From: a virus
IMG/VR virus record: IMGVR_UViG_3300048821_000030
Coordinates: 1-55,558 of that record
DNA: 55,558 bases
Direction: 5' to 3' (one strand)
In this document: piece after piece, positions 38,308-45,221 of the stretch
How the letters are laid out: the number at the start of each line of letters is the position of its first letter
Position numbering within the stretch: position 1 is the first letter of the stretch
Translations under genes and position numbers: made by a program
The notes under the pieces: model-generated
Seen by the model: the letters and a program-made list of their open reading frames with translations, nothing else
Database searches by the model: none
What the model was told of the DNA's origin: nothing

Positions 38308-38902
38308 TGGAACCTCCTGTAAGTTTTGCTCTGAATGCGCCAAGGGTTTGCGTGAGGATTGCAGGTGCCCCAACTCGTTCAAGGCCGCGAATATAAGAGA
38401 ATGCCAGCCGCAGAGCGCAAAGATTCAACCGCGCCTCCGTGTACTGGTCAATCGCCATCACATACTCGTGTCGATGATCGTGCGTTCCAAGAATCCATGC
38501 CTTCGCCTGTTGACGCCACTCGGACAGCTTCTTAAACAATGCAGGATCGCCGCCACCTGGGGAGTCGGGGTGGGCCTTCCTTGCGCGGTCGCGGAATGCC
38601 TCGTCAATCTCAGCCAGCGTCGGCGCAGGGCTTTCGAGTCCCAACCCCTGCTGCCAAGAGAAGTCCTCCTTCTTCATTGACCACCATACCGACACGCCAG
38701 GGTCGAGACGATCACCCTCAGAGCGGCAGACGAGGATTGACGTTGCTTCCATCTTGTCAAGTTCGCTGGCAAGCATATCTCGGTATTGACCCCACGACTT
38801 CTTCCATGAGTGTTGCGGTTTGCGCTCCTTGATGCGCGTTCGTTCGCATCCATCCGGCCACTTCAACTTACATTCCTCAATCAGATCGACTTTCTTAGGC
38901 AT
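38288..38902 (-). CDS. J-domain (DnaJ-like) protein
   Basis: 204 residues. The segment at about 93-137 has the J-domain form: TLAEIDEAFRDRARKAHPDS with the HPD tripeptide, then PALFKKLSEWRQQAKAWI. J-domains stimulate host DnaK. The N-terminal 90 residues hold a basic motif (ERTRIKERKPQHSWKKSWG) and SILVCRSEGDRLD. Phage J-domain proteins could recruit the host chaperone to a phage complex (replication or capsid). The partner is unknown; the next gene encodes a coiled-coil DNA-binding-like protein. Confidence 0.65.
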   Translation of the reverse strand: MPKKVDLIEECKLKWPDGCERTRIKERKPQHSWKKSWGQYRDMLASELDKMEATSILVCRSEGDRLDPGVSVWWSMKKEDFSWQQGLGLESPAPTLAEIDEAFRDRARKAHPDSPGGGDPALFKKLSEWRQQAKAWILGTHDHRHEYVMAIDQYTEARLNLCALRLAFSYIRGLERVGAPAILTQTLGAFRAKLTGGSSESVHS

Positions 38903-39065
38903 CCTCTTCCCCCTCTACAAACCGCTCCCCGCAGTCCTCGCAAACGTACTGTCCCTCACCAACAATGGTCAGATCGTCGCTGCCACATTCAGGGCACACG
39001 GGAATATCTTCTGGCCCCTCGTCAAGATCATCGTCGAACTCGTCATACTCAAACGCGCCTCTCAC
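38895..39065 (-). CDS. Acidic zinc-ribbon protein
   Basis: 56 residues from GTG 39065, whose GTGA overlaps the previous stop. An acidic head (YDEFDDDLDEGPED) is followed by a zinc ribbon with two CxxC pairs (CPECGSDD and CEDCGERF). Small ribbons of this type are common phage accessory proteins. Its stop shares bases with the J-domain start. Confidence 0.6.
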   Translation of the reverse strand: MRGAFEYDEFDDDLDEGPEDIPVCPECGSDDLTIVGEGQYVCEDCGERFVEGEEDA

Positions 39066-39181
39066 TTGACCACCGGAACTCTCTTGCAACGCACACAGGC
39101 CAGATGAAGCCGGTACGGATTGTGCCGGTCCCTCACTGGCCTTGGCTTGCAGCCGAATAGTTTGCAAATCAATCGCTTCAT
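39062..39181 (-). CDS. Small Cys-rich protein, DUF1660-like
   Basis: 39 residues (starts MKRLICKLFGCKPRPVRD, ends CVRCKRVPVVK). The K-R-L-x-C-K-L-F-G-C-K start plus a late CxxC matches the short DUF1660 family of phage proteins. There is no Shine-Dalgarno site; the -10-like TATTCT ends exactly 6 nt before the ATG, so a leaderless message is likely. It overlaps the following zinc-ribbon gene. Confidence 0.6.
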   Translation of the reverse strand: MKRLICKLFGCKPRPVRDRHNPYRLHLACVRCKRVPVVK

Positions 39182-39193
39182 GTAGGCAGAATA
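39182..39193 (-). promoter_or_regulatory. TATTCT-GCCTAC-ATG leaderless promoter
   Basis: GGTGTATTCTGCCTACATG on minus; -10 at 39193-39188, start codon at 39181. Confidence 0.5.
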
Positions 39194-39197
39194 CACC

Positions 39198-39956
39198 TTA
39201 AACCGTTTCTGTGGGGAACTCGTGAATCAGCAAGTGAGCGGGGATCAAAGCAGCACCTTCCGCTGACGTTCTTGCGCCCATCTGCTTCATCCAAAACTTA
39301 CTGCCGTTGGCTTTGCACTCTCTCTGCACATCCTCGGCCCACTTCTGTTCCATCGGTCTGCGTCCGGCTCCGCTCTCTGCTCCGCATATCACCCAATCCG
39401 GCACAATCGCCCACTGACCCATCCCGTTTATTTGCAGCGGCCCAAGAGCTGGTTCATAGCTGATGAATGTTGTCAGGTCGCGTCCGAGAGCAGCCCGGTA
39501 CAGATACGGCCAGCGAAGATCATAGTTTTTCTGATCCTCTGTCGACGTTCCGAGCCACACGTTGCCGTGCTTGAATTCTTGCGGCAGGTACTTAGCATAC
39601 CGTTGTGGTCGCTTTGTGAGGAGTTGCCAGATGAGGTTCGGCGTGTTGTCGATCAACCCCCAAAGTCGCTCACGCTGACCGGCCGGTGCCTCGTCATCCA
39701 TCACATCTGCCATCGAAGCGCAGAACACCCTCCACGGATTCCCTGACTTCTTGGCAAGCCGATCCCATTTCAACGGCTCTTTCCAGTAAGCGTCACTCAT
39801 CACCTTACGAGGAACTCCCTTACCCCAATGCGGATCTCCAAACCGTTTGTCGAGTGTCTCCGCGTAGCAGTTGTCACACCCTGGAGAAATTTTTGTACAT
39901 CCATGCCACGAATTAAAAGTTGAGTGGCACCAAGAAATACCTGTTTCCTGTCCCAT
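39198..39956 (-). CDS. DUF5131 / phage Gp37Gp68-like protein
   Basis: 252 residues. The start GISWCHSTFNSWHGCTKISPGC-type segment with CDNCYAE, then WRVFCASMADVMDD, LTKRPQRYAKYL and a late ICGAESGAGRRPM define the DUF5131 family (Gp37/Gp68 of mycobacteriophages). Its three cysteines and barrel-like strands resemble radical SAM enzymes, although the chemistry is unknown. GGAGGG lies 4 nt before the ATG. It is separated from the zinc-ribbon block by a promoter motif. Confidence 0.9.
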   Translation of the reverse strand: MGQETGISWCHSTFNSWHGCTKISPGCDNCYAETLDKRFGDPHWGKGVPRKVMSDAYWKEPLKWDRLAKKSGNPWRVFCASMADVMDDEAPAGQRERLWGLIDNTPNLIWQLLTKRPQRYAKYLPQEFKHGNVWLGTSTEDQKNYDLRWPYLYRAALGRDLTTFISYEPALGPLQINGMGQWAIVPDWVICGAESGAGRRPMEQKWAEDVQRECKANGSKFWMKQMGARTSAEGAALIPAHLLIHEFPTETV

Positions 39957-39980
39957 AAACCCTCCATATTAGGAACTGTA

Positions 39981-40250
39981 TCATGTTGGCAGATTCGTGT
40001 TGTCAGGCCAGATTACCCTCCCGCAAGGCATCGTAAACTCCCTCGGGTCGGAAACCGACTTCTCAACCGTAACCAGAGCCCAGGCCGGACAGGTCTCACA
40101 CTCGATCTTGTACGAGCCTCGGTCTGGAGCCTCTGGCAGCTTCACCGTACACTCGGTTCCTGAGCACGTACTCTTCGGTCGTTCGCGGCCTAGCCAACTC
40201 TTCCGGTCTGGGGAGGTAGCGCCGATGAAGTAGAGTTTGTGGTCATTCAT
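39981..40250 (-). CDS. Cysteine-containing small protein
   Basis: 89 residues from ATG 40250 (MNDHKLYFIGATSPDRKSWL). Five cysteines include CSGTEC and CETCPAW, suggesting a metal site. It overlaps the YkgJ-like gene by 4 bp. No family recognised. Confidence 0.55.
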   Translation of the reverse strand: MNDHKLYFIGATSPDRKSWLGRERPKSTCSGTECTVKLPEAPDRGSYKIECETCPAWALVTVEKSVSDPREFTMPCGRVIWPDNTNLPT

Positions 40251-40633
40251 TGGGACCGTTCTCCCGCGTATACAAACTCGTGCGATAGAGCCACAATGTC
40301 GTCCTCTTCTCCATCTAAGGAAACTCTCATGCGAGCTACGTCTCGCGTAATGATGTTTACCAACTGCGGATGATGTGGGCACTCCGCGCCTTCGGTCCTG
40401 CCGAAAATCTCGCACAAGGCTGGCCGCACCGGATACACCGCGCATGTCCAATTCCGCGTGTCCACAAAAGCGCAAGTCAACTTCCCTCTCTTTTGCGCCT
40501 TTAGCACCGCGTACTCTTCAGCCGGTACGCTCGCCAGATGTTTTTCAATTGCCGCGAGACGATGCGCCGACAAAGGGACTATGCCGCAACAGTCGGCATG
40601 GCAAGTCGAGCATGGCAATTTATCACTCATCAT
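40247..40633 (-). CDS. YkgJ-type cysteine cluster protein
   Basis: 128 residues. CSTCHADCCGIVPLS at the start, CAFVDTRNWTCAVYPVRPAL in the middle and CEIFGR plus a late CPHH are the hallmark of YkgJ (Fe-S or zinc cluster) proteins of unknown catalytic role. GGAG-AACCA-ATG from palindrome copy 19 forms its ribosome site. Confidence 0.8.
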   Translation of the reverse strand: MMSDKLPCSTCHADCCGIVPLSAHRLAAIEKHLASVPAEEYAVLKAQKRGKLTCAFVDTRNWTCAVYPVRPALCEIFGRTEGAECPHHPQLVNIITRDVARMRVSLDGEEDDIVALSHEFVYAGERSQ

Positions 40634-40833
40634 TGGTTCTCCAAATTTTGGAGTCGGCTTGCCGCGTCCTTCCAAGCCTCTTCATCGGTCCAGTGGATGC
40701 CGCTTAGGAACACGTAGCCAACCAATGCAGGCGGGTCCGACTGCTCCCGTGGACGGCGTATCTCGACACGCGACCTGCGCCAATATAAATACGCTGTCGG
40801 GTATTTACTAAAGACCTTTTCCTGATATGTCAT
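40630..40833 (-). CDS. Unknown 67-aa protein
   Basis: Begins MTYQEKVFSKYPTAYLYWRR after GAGGAACC. Basic and aromatic N-terminus, then GIHWTDEEAWKDAASRLQNL, with the last residues (LQNLENQ) written by the palindrome. Its TGA overlaps the start of the YkgJ gene (ATGATGA). No family recognised. Confidence 0.55.
   Translation of the reverse strand: MTYQEKVFSKYPTAYLYWRRSRVEIRRPREQSDPPALVGYVFLSGIHWTDEEAWKDAASRLQNLENQ
40638..40654 (-). repeat. 17-bp palindrome copy 19
   Basis: Perfect core at the junction of the 67-aa and YkgJ genes: encodes LQNLE of one and gives the Shine-Dalgarno of the other. Confidence 0.9.
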
Positions 40834-41015
40834 GGTTCCTCGCGTATTCCACTACTCTTGCTTTTACGGTCGCTGCGCTAGGCTTACAAGGCTCGCTACT
40901 GCGTAGCGGCCTTGTGGGGAATGTTTCTGCTTCTGTCATTTGCCTCTGCCTCTGTAATGTGCATCTGCTTTCTGCCTCTGCTTTCTGCTATGTGTGATGT
41001 TACGGTAACGTAACG
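40834..41015 (-). other. 182-bp gap with strong hairpin and amber-interrupted tail
   Basis: A near-perfect hairpin at 40886-40915 (ACAAGGC, CGCTAC / GTAGCG, GCCTTGT; one bulge). Past the TAG of the following gene the same frame stays open for 39 codons (40896-41015), rich in Glu/Ala and Arg (TEAEANDRSR). This looks like a former C-terminus cut by a stop codon. Confidence 0.5.
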
Positions 41016-41459
41016 CTACGTAACGCCGTTACGATATTGCTTCCTTCGCTCTCGAAGTTTTCTTTGTCGGTCAGCGGCAGTATGGTCTTTGTCCCTATAT
41101 TTCATGAAGTTAAGGATTAAAAAGCCGCCGTCAGTACGAATCATTCGCCTGCCATCGAACTCCGTTGATCGGCTTTCAATCTCAGGTTCCCCCAACCTTC
41201 GAAGAGCATCTAAGCCAGCATCTTTGTCGACGCCGGCCCGGTTAATGATTCCAAGGCTTGCGGCTGGTACGAAGCCGTACCAACCTGGGGGAGCCTCGAA
41301 GTCGGTGAATTCCAACTGACCAACCTCAATTTGTCGAGTGGGATCTTTGAACTCTCTTGGTTCTGCCATTAGAAGAGCTGTGATGAAGATTTCTCTGAGG
41401 TCGCGTTCAATCCAGAGCGTAGAATCGAGGATTTTGGTGTCGAGTTTTACGAATGCCAT
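41016..41459 (-). CDS. Replisome-organizer-like protein
   Basis: 147 residues from ATG 41459 (MAFVKLDTKILDSTLWIER). The text FGIINRAGVDKDAGLDALRR-like and RMIRTDGGFLILNFMKYRD, then the basic DHTAADRQRKLRERRKQ, is the N-terminal domain of phage replisome organizer / DnaT-like proteins. Related proteins usually carry a Glu/Ala-rich tail and a helicase-contact domain. Here the TAG at 41018 ends it early, with the tail-like frame still open beyond. No clear ribosome site; TTACTT lies 7 nt before the ATG. Confidence 0.6.
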   Translation of the reverse strand: MAFVKLDTKILDSTLWIERDLREIFITALLMAEPREFKDPTRQIEVGQLEFTDFEAPPGWYGFVPAASLGIINRAGVDKDAGLDALRRLGEPEIESRSTEFDGRRMIRTDGGFLILNFMKYRDKDHTAADRQRKLRERRKQYRNGVT

Positions 41460-41501
41460 TCGCACAAAGTAACACCTGTCACTCCGTTACGCAAGACATT
41501 T

Positions 41502-41530
41502 TTGCAGCATTTGTGGAAGTCTGGTATGAT
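41502..41530 (+). promoter_or_regulatory. Strong plus-strand promoter
   Basis: TTGCAG (41502-41507), 17-bp spacer, TGG-TATGAT (extended -10, 41525-41530). It reads into a short transcript that ends at the terminator at 41602-41630. Confidence 0.65.
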
Positions 41531-41536
41531 TCTTTT

Positions 41537-41630
41537 GTGATAGGGGCGTACCGCGCCCACACCTTTTGGTTGCCTCCATTTGCTGTTTCACTTACCTCCA
41601 GCCCCGGCCTCAAAGCCGGGGTTCCTTTTT
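41537..41630 (+). ncRNA. Candidate small RNA, about 90 nt
   Basis: Bounded by the promoter at 41502-41530 and a perfect terminator. It can form GGGCG-TACCG-CGCCC near its 5' end plus the terminator hairpin and contains CCTCC, complementary to Shine-Dalgarno sites. It lies antisense to the leader of the replisome-organizer-like gene. Expression is not proven. Confidence 0.45.
41602..41630 (+). terminator. Rho-independent terminator (plus strand)
   Basis: CCCCGGC pairs with GCCGGGG (7 bp, loop CTCAAA), then TTCCTTTTT. Confidence 0.9.
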
Positions 41631-41660
41631 GCCTGTTTCCCACTTTTACACAATCCGGTG

Positions 41661-41672
41661 TATCCTGCCTAC
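41661..41672 (+). promoter_or_regulatory. TATCCT-GCCTAC-ATG leaderless promoter
   Basis: GGTGTATCCTGCCTACATG; -10 at 41661-41666, start codon at 41673. Three genes share this 19-base motif almost exactly. Confidence 0.5.
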
Positions 41673-41882
41673 ATGGACACGATTTCCACATGCGATCTGT
41701 GCAAATACTGGCAGTGGCGGCTGAGAGATGTAAGCCGATCTAAAGAAAAAGCTATCGAAGCCAACACTCAGCGCCAGTTGAACGGATGCTCAACCGAATC
41801 AATCGGCGGCTTCCATGATGATTTCCTCTCAGTGAGACACGCTCTTGTGCGGCATAGACTCTCCGCGCATGGTACGGCATAA
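41673..41882 (+). CDS. Unknown 69-aa plus-strand protein
   Basis: Starts MDTISTCDLCKYWQWRLRD immediately after the TATCCT motif, without a ribosome site. It has one CxxC pair and a basic, histidine-rich C-terminus (RHALVRHRLSAHG). Its TAA shares bases with the next ATG (TAATG). The pair forms a small plus-strand operon that meets minus-strand virion genes. No family recognised. Confidence 0.5.
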   Translation: MDTISTCDLCKYWQWRLRDVSRSKEKAIEANTQRQLNGCSTESIGGFHDDFLSVRHALVRHRLSAHGTA

Positions 41883-42007
41883 TGATTGTCGAAGTCTGGA
41901 GCCTCAAGAGAGGTATCATCGACCCACCAGAGCCGCTGGAACCTGAGCACAGCGCATGGGTTGAAGACCTCTGGTGGAGGCAAAACAACCCCGAAGAGTC
42001 TGAGTGA
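41882..42007 (+). CDS. Unknown 41-aa plus-strand protein
   Basis: MIVEVWSLKRGIIDPPEPLE start, Trp-rich C-terminus (WVEDLWWRQNNPEE). Translationally coupled to the 69-aa gene. Possible small phage regulator or inhibitor; unknown. Confidence 0.45.
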   Translation: MIVEVWSLKRGIIDPPEPLEPEHSAWVEDLWWRQNNPEESE

Positions 42008-42041
42008 ATAAGCTATTGGGGAACGCTGCGGAGAGAACTTC

Positions 42042-42935
42042 CTATTGCATCTGGGGATCGTTAATTATGTCACTCAGCATCTTGCAGACCTTTACCCCGA
42101 ACTGGTAGCGGCTTGCAAAGTATTTCGCTAAACCTGGGTTCCTGGCTTCACCGTCCTTGGAGAACGCGAAACTGAGGGTTCTGTAGAGGATGTACTGAGT
42201 TAGGCAGTCCGGCACGATGAAGCCGTCTCCCCACCCCATAGTCTGCGCCTGCCGCTGCGCGTAGACACACTCCAAGCTAAGATTGTTCCCCATCCTCGGC
42301 CAGATGCCGACGTTCTGGATGCCGATTTTATCCCTAAACCAAACCCTCGGCTGGCTCAACGCCTGCTGGCTCCATCCGTAGAACATCGAATCGAGATTGC
42401 TTTGTGAAGTCTCCCTCAGCGGATACGACTCGTAAGCCACCCTCACCGGAAACAGCGAATCGGCCGACAGAGCCGTATTCTGAGTCGTTGGGGCCACAAC
42501 CAAATCCGCGATGTTGTACGCCAGCGGAACGTCCGTGTAGAAATCCGAAGTGGCGCTGCTGATGTATGCGATCATCTCCGACTGAGTAAAGAGCGGATCT
42601 GTCGGATACCGCACCGGGAACGTGCTTCCGTTTATCCATTCTCCTGCCGCGTGAGCATTCGCAAAGTTCGCAGTGAAGCTCACACCCACGTTGACAGCCG
42701 TAACCGTAACAACTTCGAGGTTCCCCCCAGTCACTCCGCACACCAACTGAGCGCCGACGTAGAAGCAGACCGTGGGAACCCACACTGCCGGATTGCTGAT
42801 GGGAATCGTTTGAGAACCGGCTGTGATCGCGGCAGGAAATTGCTCGTTGACGACAGGCTGGATCAGCGCGTAGCTCGCGTCCTGGAGCCTATCGATCACG
42901 CGAAGATAACCTGCTCCAACTGTCGGGGATGACAT
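42042..42935 (-). CDS. Virion protein, connector/tail-like
   Basis: 297 residues, start ATG 42935 overlapping the previous stop (TGATG). Beta-rich with an N-terminal helix (LRVIDRLQDASYALIQPVVN). It has the Ala/Gly-rich strands of head-tail connector or tail-tube proteins (VVTVTAVNVGVSFTANFANA) and a helical end with SRYQFGVKVCKMLSDIIND. It lies in the virion block; the family is not identified. Confidence 0.55.
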   Translation of the reverse strand: MSSPTVGAGYLRVIDRLQDASYALIQPVVNEQFPAAITAGSQTIPISNPAVWVPTVCFYVGAQLVCGVTGGNLEVVTVTAVNVGVSFTANFANAHAAGEWINGSTFPVRYPTDPLFTQSEMIAYISSATSDFYTDVPLAYNIADLVVAPTTQNTALSADSLFPVRVAYESYPLRETSQSNLDSMFYGWSQQALSQPRVWFRDKIGIQNVGIWPRMGNNLSLECVYAQRQAQTMGWGDGFIVPDCLTQYILYRTLSFAFSKDGEARNPGLAKYFASRYQFGVKVCKMLSDIINDPQMQ

Positions 42936-43237
42936 CAGTCCTCCCAGTCCGACAAATCAACGGTTTGATTTACGAGAGCGTGCGTGCAGTCTCCGAGAAA
43001 TTGAATCTTGCCGTCTTTTACGAAAGAGTGACACCGAACATCTTTCCCGTCGCTATCAGTTGCTGAAAAGTTAATGCTCGGCATAACTGTTGGGAGATCT
43101 TCATTGCCGTTCCAGTCCCATACGGGCTCAGGGAGAAGCGCCTGACCGTTGATTTTCACGCGAATGCGGTGGTGGTATCCACACCCAGGGCAACTGAATC
43201 CAGCATAGCCCTTATCTGACACGCTCAACTTCGCCAT
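42935..43237 (-). CDS. DUF6527 small zinc-site protein
   Basis: 100 residues with CPGCGYHHRIRV, then W-D-W-N-G-N-x-x-L-P-T-V-M-P-S-I and CHSFVKDGKIQF. This is the DUF6527 pattern found in many phages (often labelled ammonia-monooxygenase-like, without basis). A second, more divergent member is at 8832-9194. Function is unknown. Confidence 0.85.
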   Translation of the reverse strand: MAKLSVSDKGYAGFSCPGCGYHHRIRVKINGQALLPEPVWDWNGNEDLPTVMPSINFSATDSDGKDVRCHSFVKDGKIQFLGDCTHALVNQTVDLSDWED

Positions 43238-43252
43238 GGAATCATTTTCAAC

Positions 43253-43603
43253 CTAGCGGCTTGTGGAGTCTACTGGAATCGGCCAGAGACCGCGTTCTGT
43301 GAGAATTTCCACGTACTCGGCATAGTTCTTCGGATGGAGACAGGCTTCCATATAGAAGGCGCTGCGCACCAACCTGTAAGCCGCCAAGTATCCGATGTAG
43401 TCCTTCTCGTCTAAAAGCCGGTTGAAGGGGCGAATGGCATCGTAGAACTCTCGCTCACGCTTTTCCTCTGCCCTGCCAGTCTCTTCCAGATTTGCCAAAG
43501 CATTCTGCAACATCTCAAGAGTTATAACGCAGCAACCAGCCCCCGAATAATAAGGCAGTGATGTTGAAGACCGCGTGATGCCGCCGTAGGTTTCGTTGCT
43601 CAT
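43253..43603 (-). CDS. Unknown 116-aa protein
   Basis: Starts MSNETYGGITRSSTSLPYYS. Helical central part (NALANLEETGRAEEKREREF) and DEKDYIGYLAAY, ending with YVEILTERGLWPIP. No known motif. It follows the homing-endonuclease element; no strong ribosome site is seen. Confidence 0.5.
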   Translation of the reverse strand: MSNETYGGITRSSTSLPYYSGAGCCVITLEMLQNALANLEETGRAEEKREREFYDAIRPFNRLLDEKDYIGYLAAYRLVRSAFYMEACLHPKNYAEYVEILTERGLWPIPVDSTSR

Positions 43604-43618
43604 GCCTACATCATATCG

Positions 43619-43667
43619 CTATTCTATTGTTTTGGGGTTCACCTGGCTGCGGCCGCCGTAGGCCGAA
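43619..43667 (-). pseudogene. Displaced tail of the 44424-45155 gene
   Basis: Encodes SSAYGGRSQVNPKTIE then TAG. The gene upstream of the endonuclease ends SSAYGARSAVNSKTVE then TAG. Twelve of the 16 residues are identical, yet no identical residue uses the same codon in both. It looks like the original 3' end, displaced by insertion of the endonuclease with its own version. Confidence 0.75.
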
Positions 43668-44363
43668 CTATGCGACCCGAGCAAATGCTCCGTGAAACTC
43701 ACTAGCAGCCTTGCAGTAAGCAGCATAGGCCAATTCAGGGGTCGGGAATAGTCCAAGATACACTTTCTTTCCGTTGACGCTAATTTGTGCAGTCCACTTC
43801 CCCGTAGCTTTATGCCACGAGACGCCTTTATAACCACTTTTGTTTGTAACCGGCTTCTTTGTATTCTGCATATTTTGGGCGGAAGATGCAGGTCGGACAT
43901 TATCCCTTCGGTTGTCGAGAGTATTGCGATTCTTGTGATCTGGCTTAATAATTCCAGCAACTTCTCTGTGCATGTAAATATGGGCTTTATGGTTGCCGTC
44001 CGCGTGACGAACCGCATAGTAGCAATTTCCCTTTTTGTCCTGTTTCGCAAACCATTTTGACCTCATCAGCCAGATGTAATCAACCTCATCAACTATGGTC
44101 CAGAGTCCGCGAGTGAGAGGGATGAGGCGGCAATACACTCCGTCTATCTTGAAGGGAAGGGCATCTACAATTATCGGCCTGATTTTGCTTTGATGACCTA
44201 GCACGTAGCGGCACGGATAGCCCTGTTTGACGCCGAATTTACGGCTTGTCATTGTGCAGATTTTCGTCTGCTCGCCACACTCGCAATGGCAGTTGCCGTA
44301 ACCAACTTTGCAATTAGTTCCGCAAAATATGCATGTTGGTACAATTGCTTCGAGGGGTGTCAT
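43668..44363 (-). CDS. HNH/AP2-domain homing endonuclease
   Basis: 231 residues from ATG 44363 (GGAG 6 nt upstream). N-terminus has a zinc ribbon (CIFCGTNC and CHCECG). The HNH core reads HREVAGIIKPDHKNRNTLDN and RRDNVRPASSAQNMQNTKK; the end has the AP2 DNA-binding domain (GYKGVSWHKATGKWTAQISV, AAYCKAASEFHG). Such proteins cut DNA lacking them and spread by repair. It is flanked by two versions of one gene tail, described in the findings. Confidence 0.88.
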   Translation of the reverse strand: MTPLEAIVPTCIFCGTNCKVGYGNCHCECGEQTKICTMTSRKFGVKQGYPCRYVLGHQSKIRPIIVDALPFKIDGVYCRLIPLTRGLWTIVDEVDYIWLMRSKWFAKQDKKGNCYYAVRHADGNHKAHIYMHREVAGIIKPDHKNRNTLDNRRDNVRPASSAQNMQNTKKPVTNKSGYKGVSWHKATGKWTAQISVNGKKVYLGLFPTPELAYAAYCKAASEFHGAFARVA

Positions 44364-44423
44364 AGTCGCTCCAATCCAGCGATGAGGCTTGCCGGGAGGT
44401 CGCACTCCCTGACACCCTTTATT

Positions 44424-45155
44424 CTACTCCACGGTCTTAGAATTTACTGCCGATCTTGCCCCATACGCAGACGAGAAAACCAGCGAGTCTAAGCGGTTTT
44501 GGAAGAGGCTGAGGGCCTTAACTTCGGCGAGATATTCCTCGAAAACCACAGACGCCTCTTCTGCTTCTTGACCGCCTTCTTTAGCTCTGAGTTGTGCCGC
44601 CGCGTACTTGGACAGCAAATCGGAGAACTCACTTTGCAATGGAATGGTCTCATTGCCTGTTAGCGGCCTTGGGGTGTTGATCGGGCAAGCGATGAAGTCA
44701 ATGACCACGTTAGCCTCCGCGACCAATTGCGGATAGATGAAGAACCCCGAAACACCCAACGGCCCCCAACCGATGATCTGTGTCCCCGGTGTCATCTGGC
44801 CCCAGCCGGGGTTCATCTGATCCAAGCCACTCAGAGAGGTCTTCCTAATGGGATATGGCGCTTTCATCCTCAACGGCGCCACAATGCCCACAGGGACCGT
44901 AGGGCTCGCGTAGAGGCCCCCTCCTGACGCCTGAAGGCTGAACCACGTCGTATTCGCTGCCAAGGTCACCTGGACGCTCACAAGCTGCACTACGCCGGTT
45001 ATGAGAGACGCTTCGAAGATCCCGTCAACCATCGCCGGATAGACCTCGCCGGTCAGCGACCAGAAAATTGGTCCAGATGGAGTAGCCGAAGGCAGGGCCT
45101 CCTCAACTCTGGACAGCACATCCGGCAACAAATCCGAGAGTACCAGTAGCGCCAC
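44424..45155 (-). CDS. Virion protein, host gene of the endonuclease insertion
   Basis: 243 residues from GTG 45155 (AAAGG upstream). Starts MALLVLSDLLPDVLSRVEEA; the middle is beta-rich (VQVTLAANTTWFSLQASGGG), the end helical with KYAAAQLRAKEGGQEAEEAS. A structural role (head-tail connector or tail completion) is inferred from its place among virion genes. The terminator of the upstream gene lies only 18 bp before the start. The last 16 codons appear again downstream of the endonuclease. Confidence 0.65.
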   Translation of the reverse strand: MALLVLSDLLPDVLSRVEEALPSATPSGPIFWSLTGEVYPAMVDGIFEASLITGVVQLVSVQVTLAANTTWFSLQASGGGLYASPTVPVGIVAPLRMKAPYPIRKTSLSGLDQMNPGWGQMTPGTQIIGWGPLGVSGFFIYPQLVAEANVVIDFIACPINTPRPLTGNETIPLQSEFSDLLSKYAAAQLRAKEGGQEAEEASVVFEEYLAEVKALSLFQNRLDSLVFSSAYGARSAVNSKTVE

Positions 45156-45172
45156 GGTTCCCTTTCAAAAGC

Positions 45173-45197
45173 AAAGCCGCCCAATGAGAGCGGCCTT
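45173..45197 (-). terminator. Rho-independent terminator (minus) after the 45221-45748 gene
   Basis: AAGGCCGC pairs with GCGGCTTT on minus (8 bp, one G-U), 9-nt loop, then GCTTTTG. Palindrome copy 20 lies between the stop codon and the hairpin. Confidence 0.7.
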
Positions 45198-45204
45198 GAC
45201 TTGG

Positions 45205-45221
45205 ATTCCAAAATTTGGAAT
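45205..45221 (-). repeat. 17-bp palindrome copy 20
   Basis: Full perfect palindrome touching the TGA of the 45221-45748 gene and followed by the terminator. Confidence 0.9.

Noticed and set aside
40886-40915. Rho-independent terminator at the strong hairpin
   Set aside because: The stem is strong but neither strand has a following U-run.
43668-44423. Group I intron around the endonuclease
   Set aside because: I could not find the P, Q, R, S core elements or a clear splice arrangement; the gene upstream already has its own stop codon, so splicing is not required.
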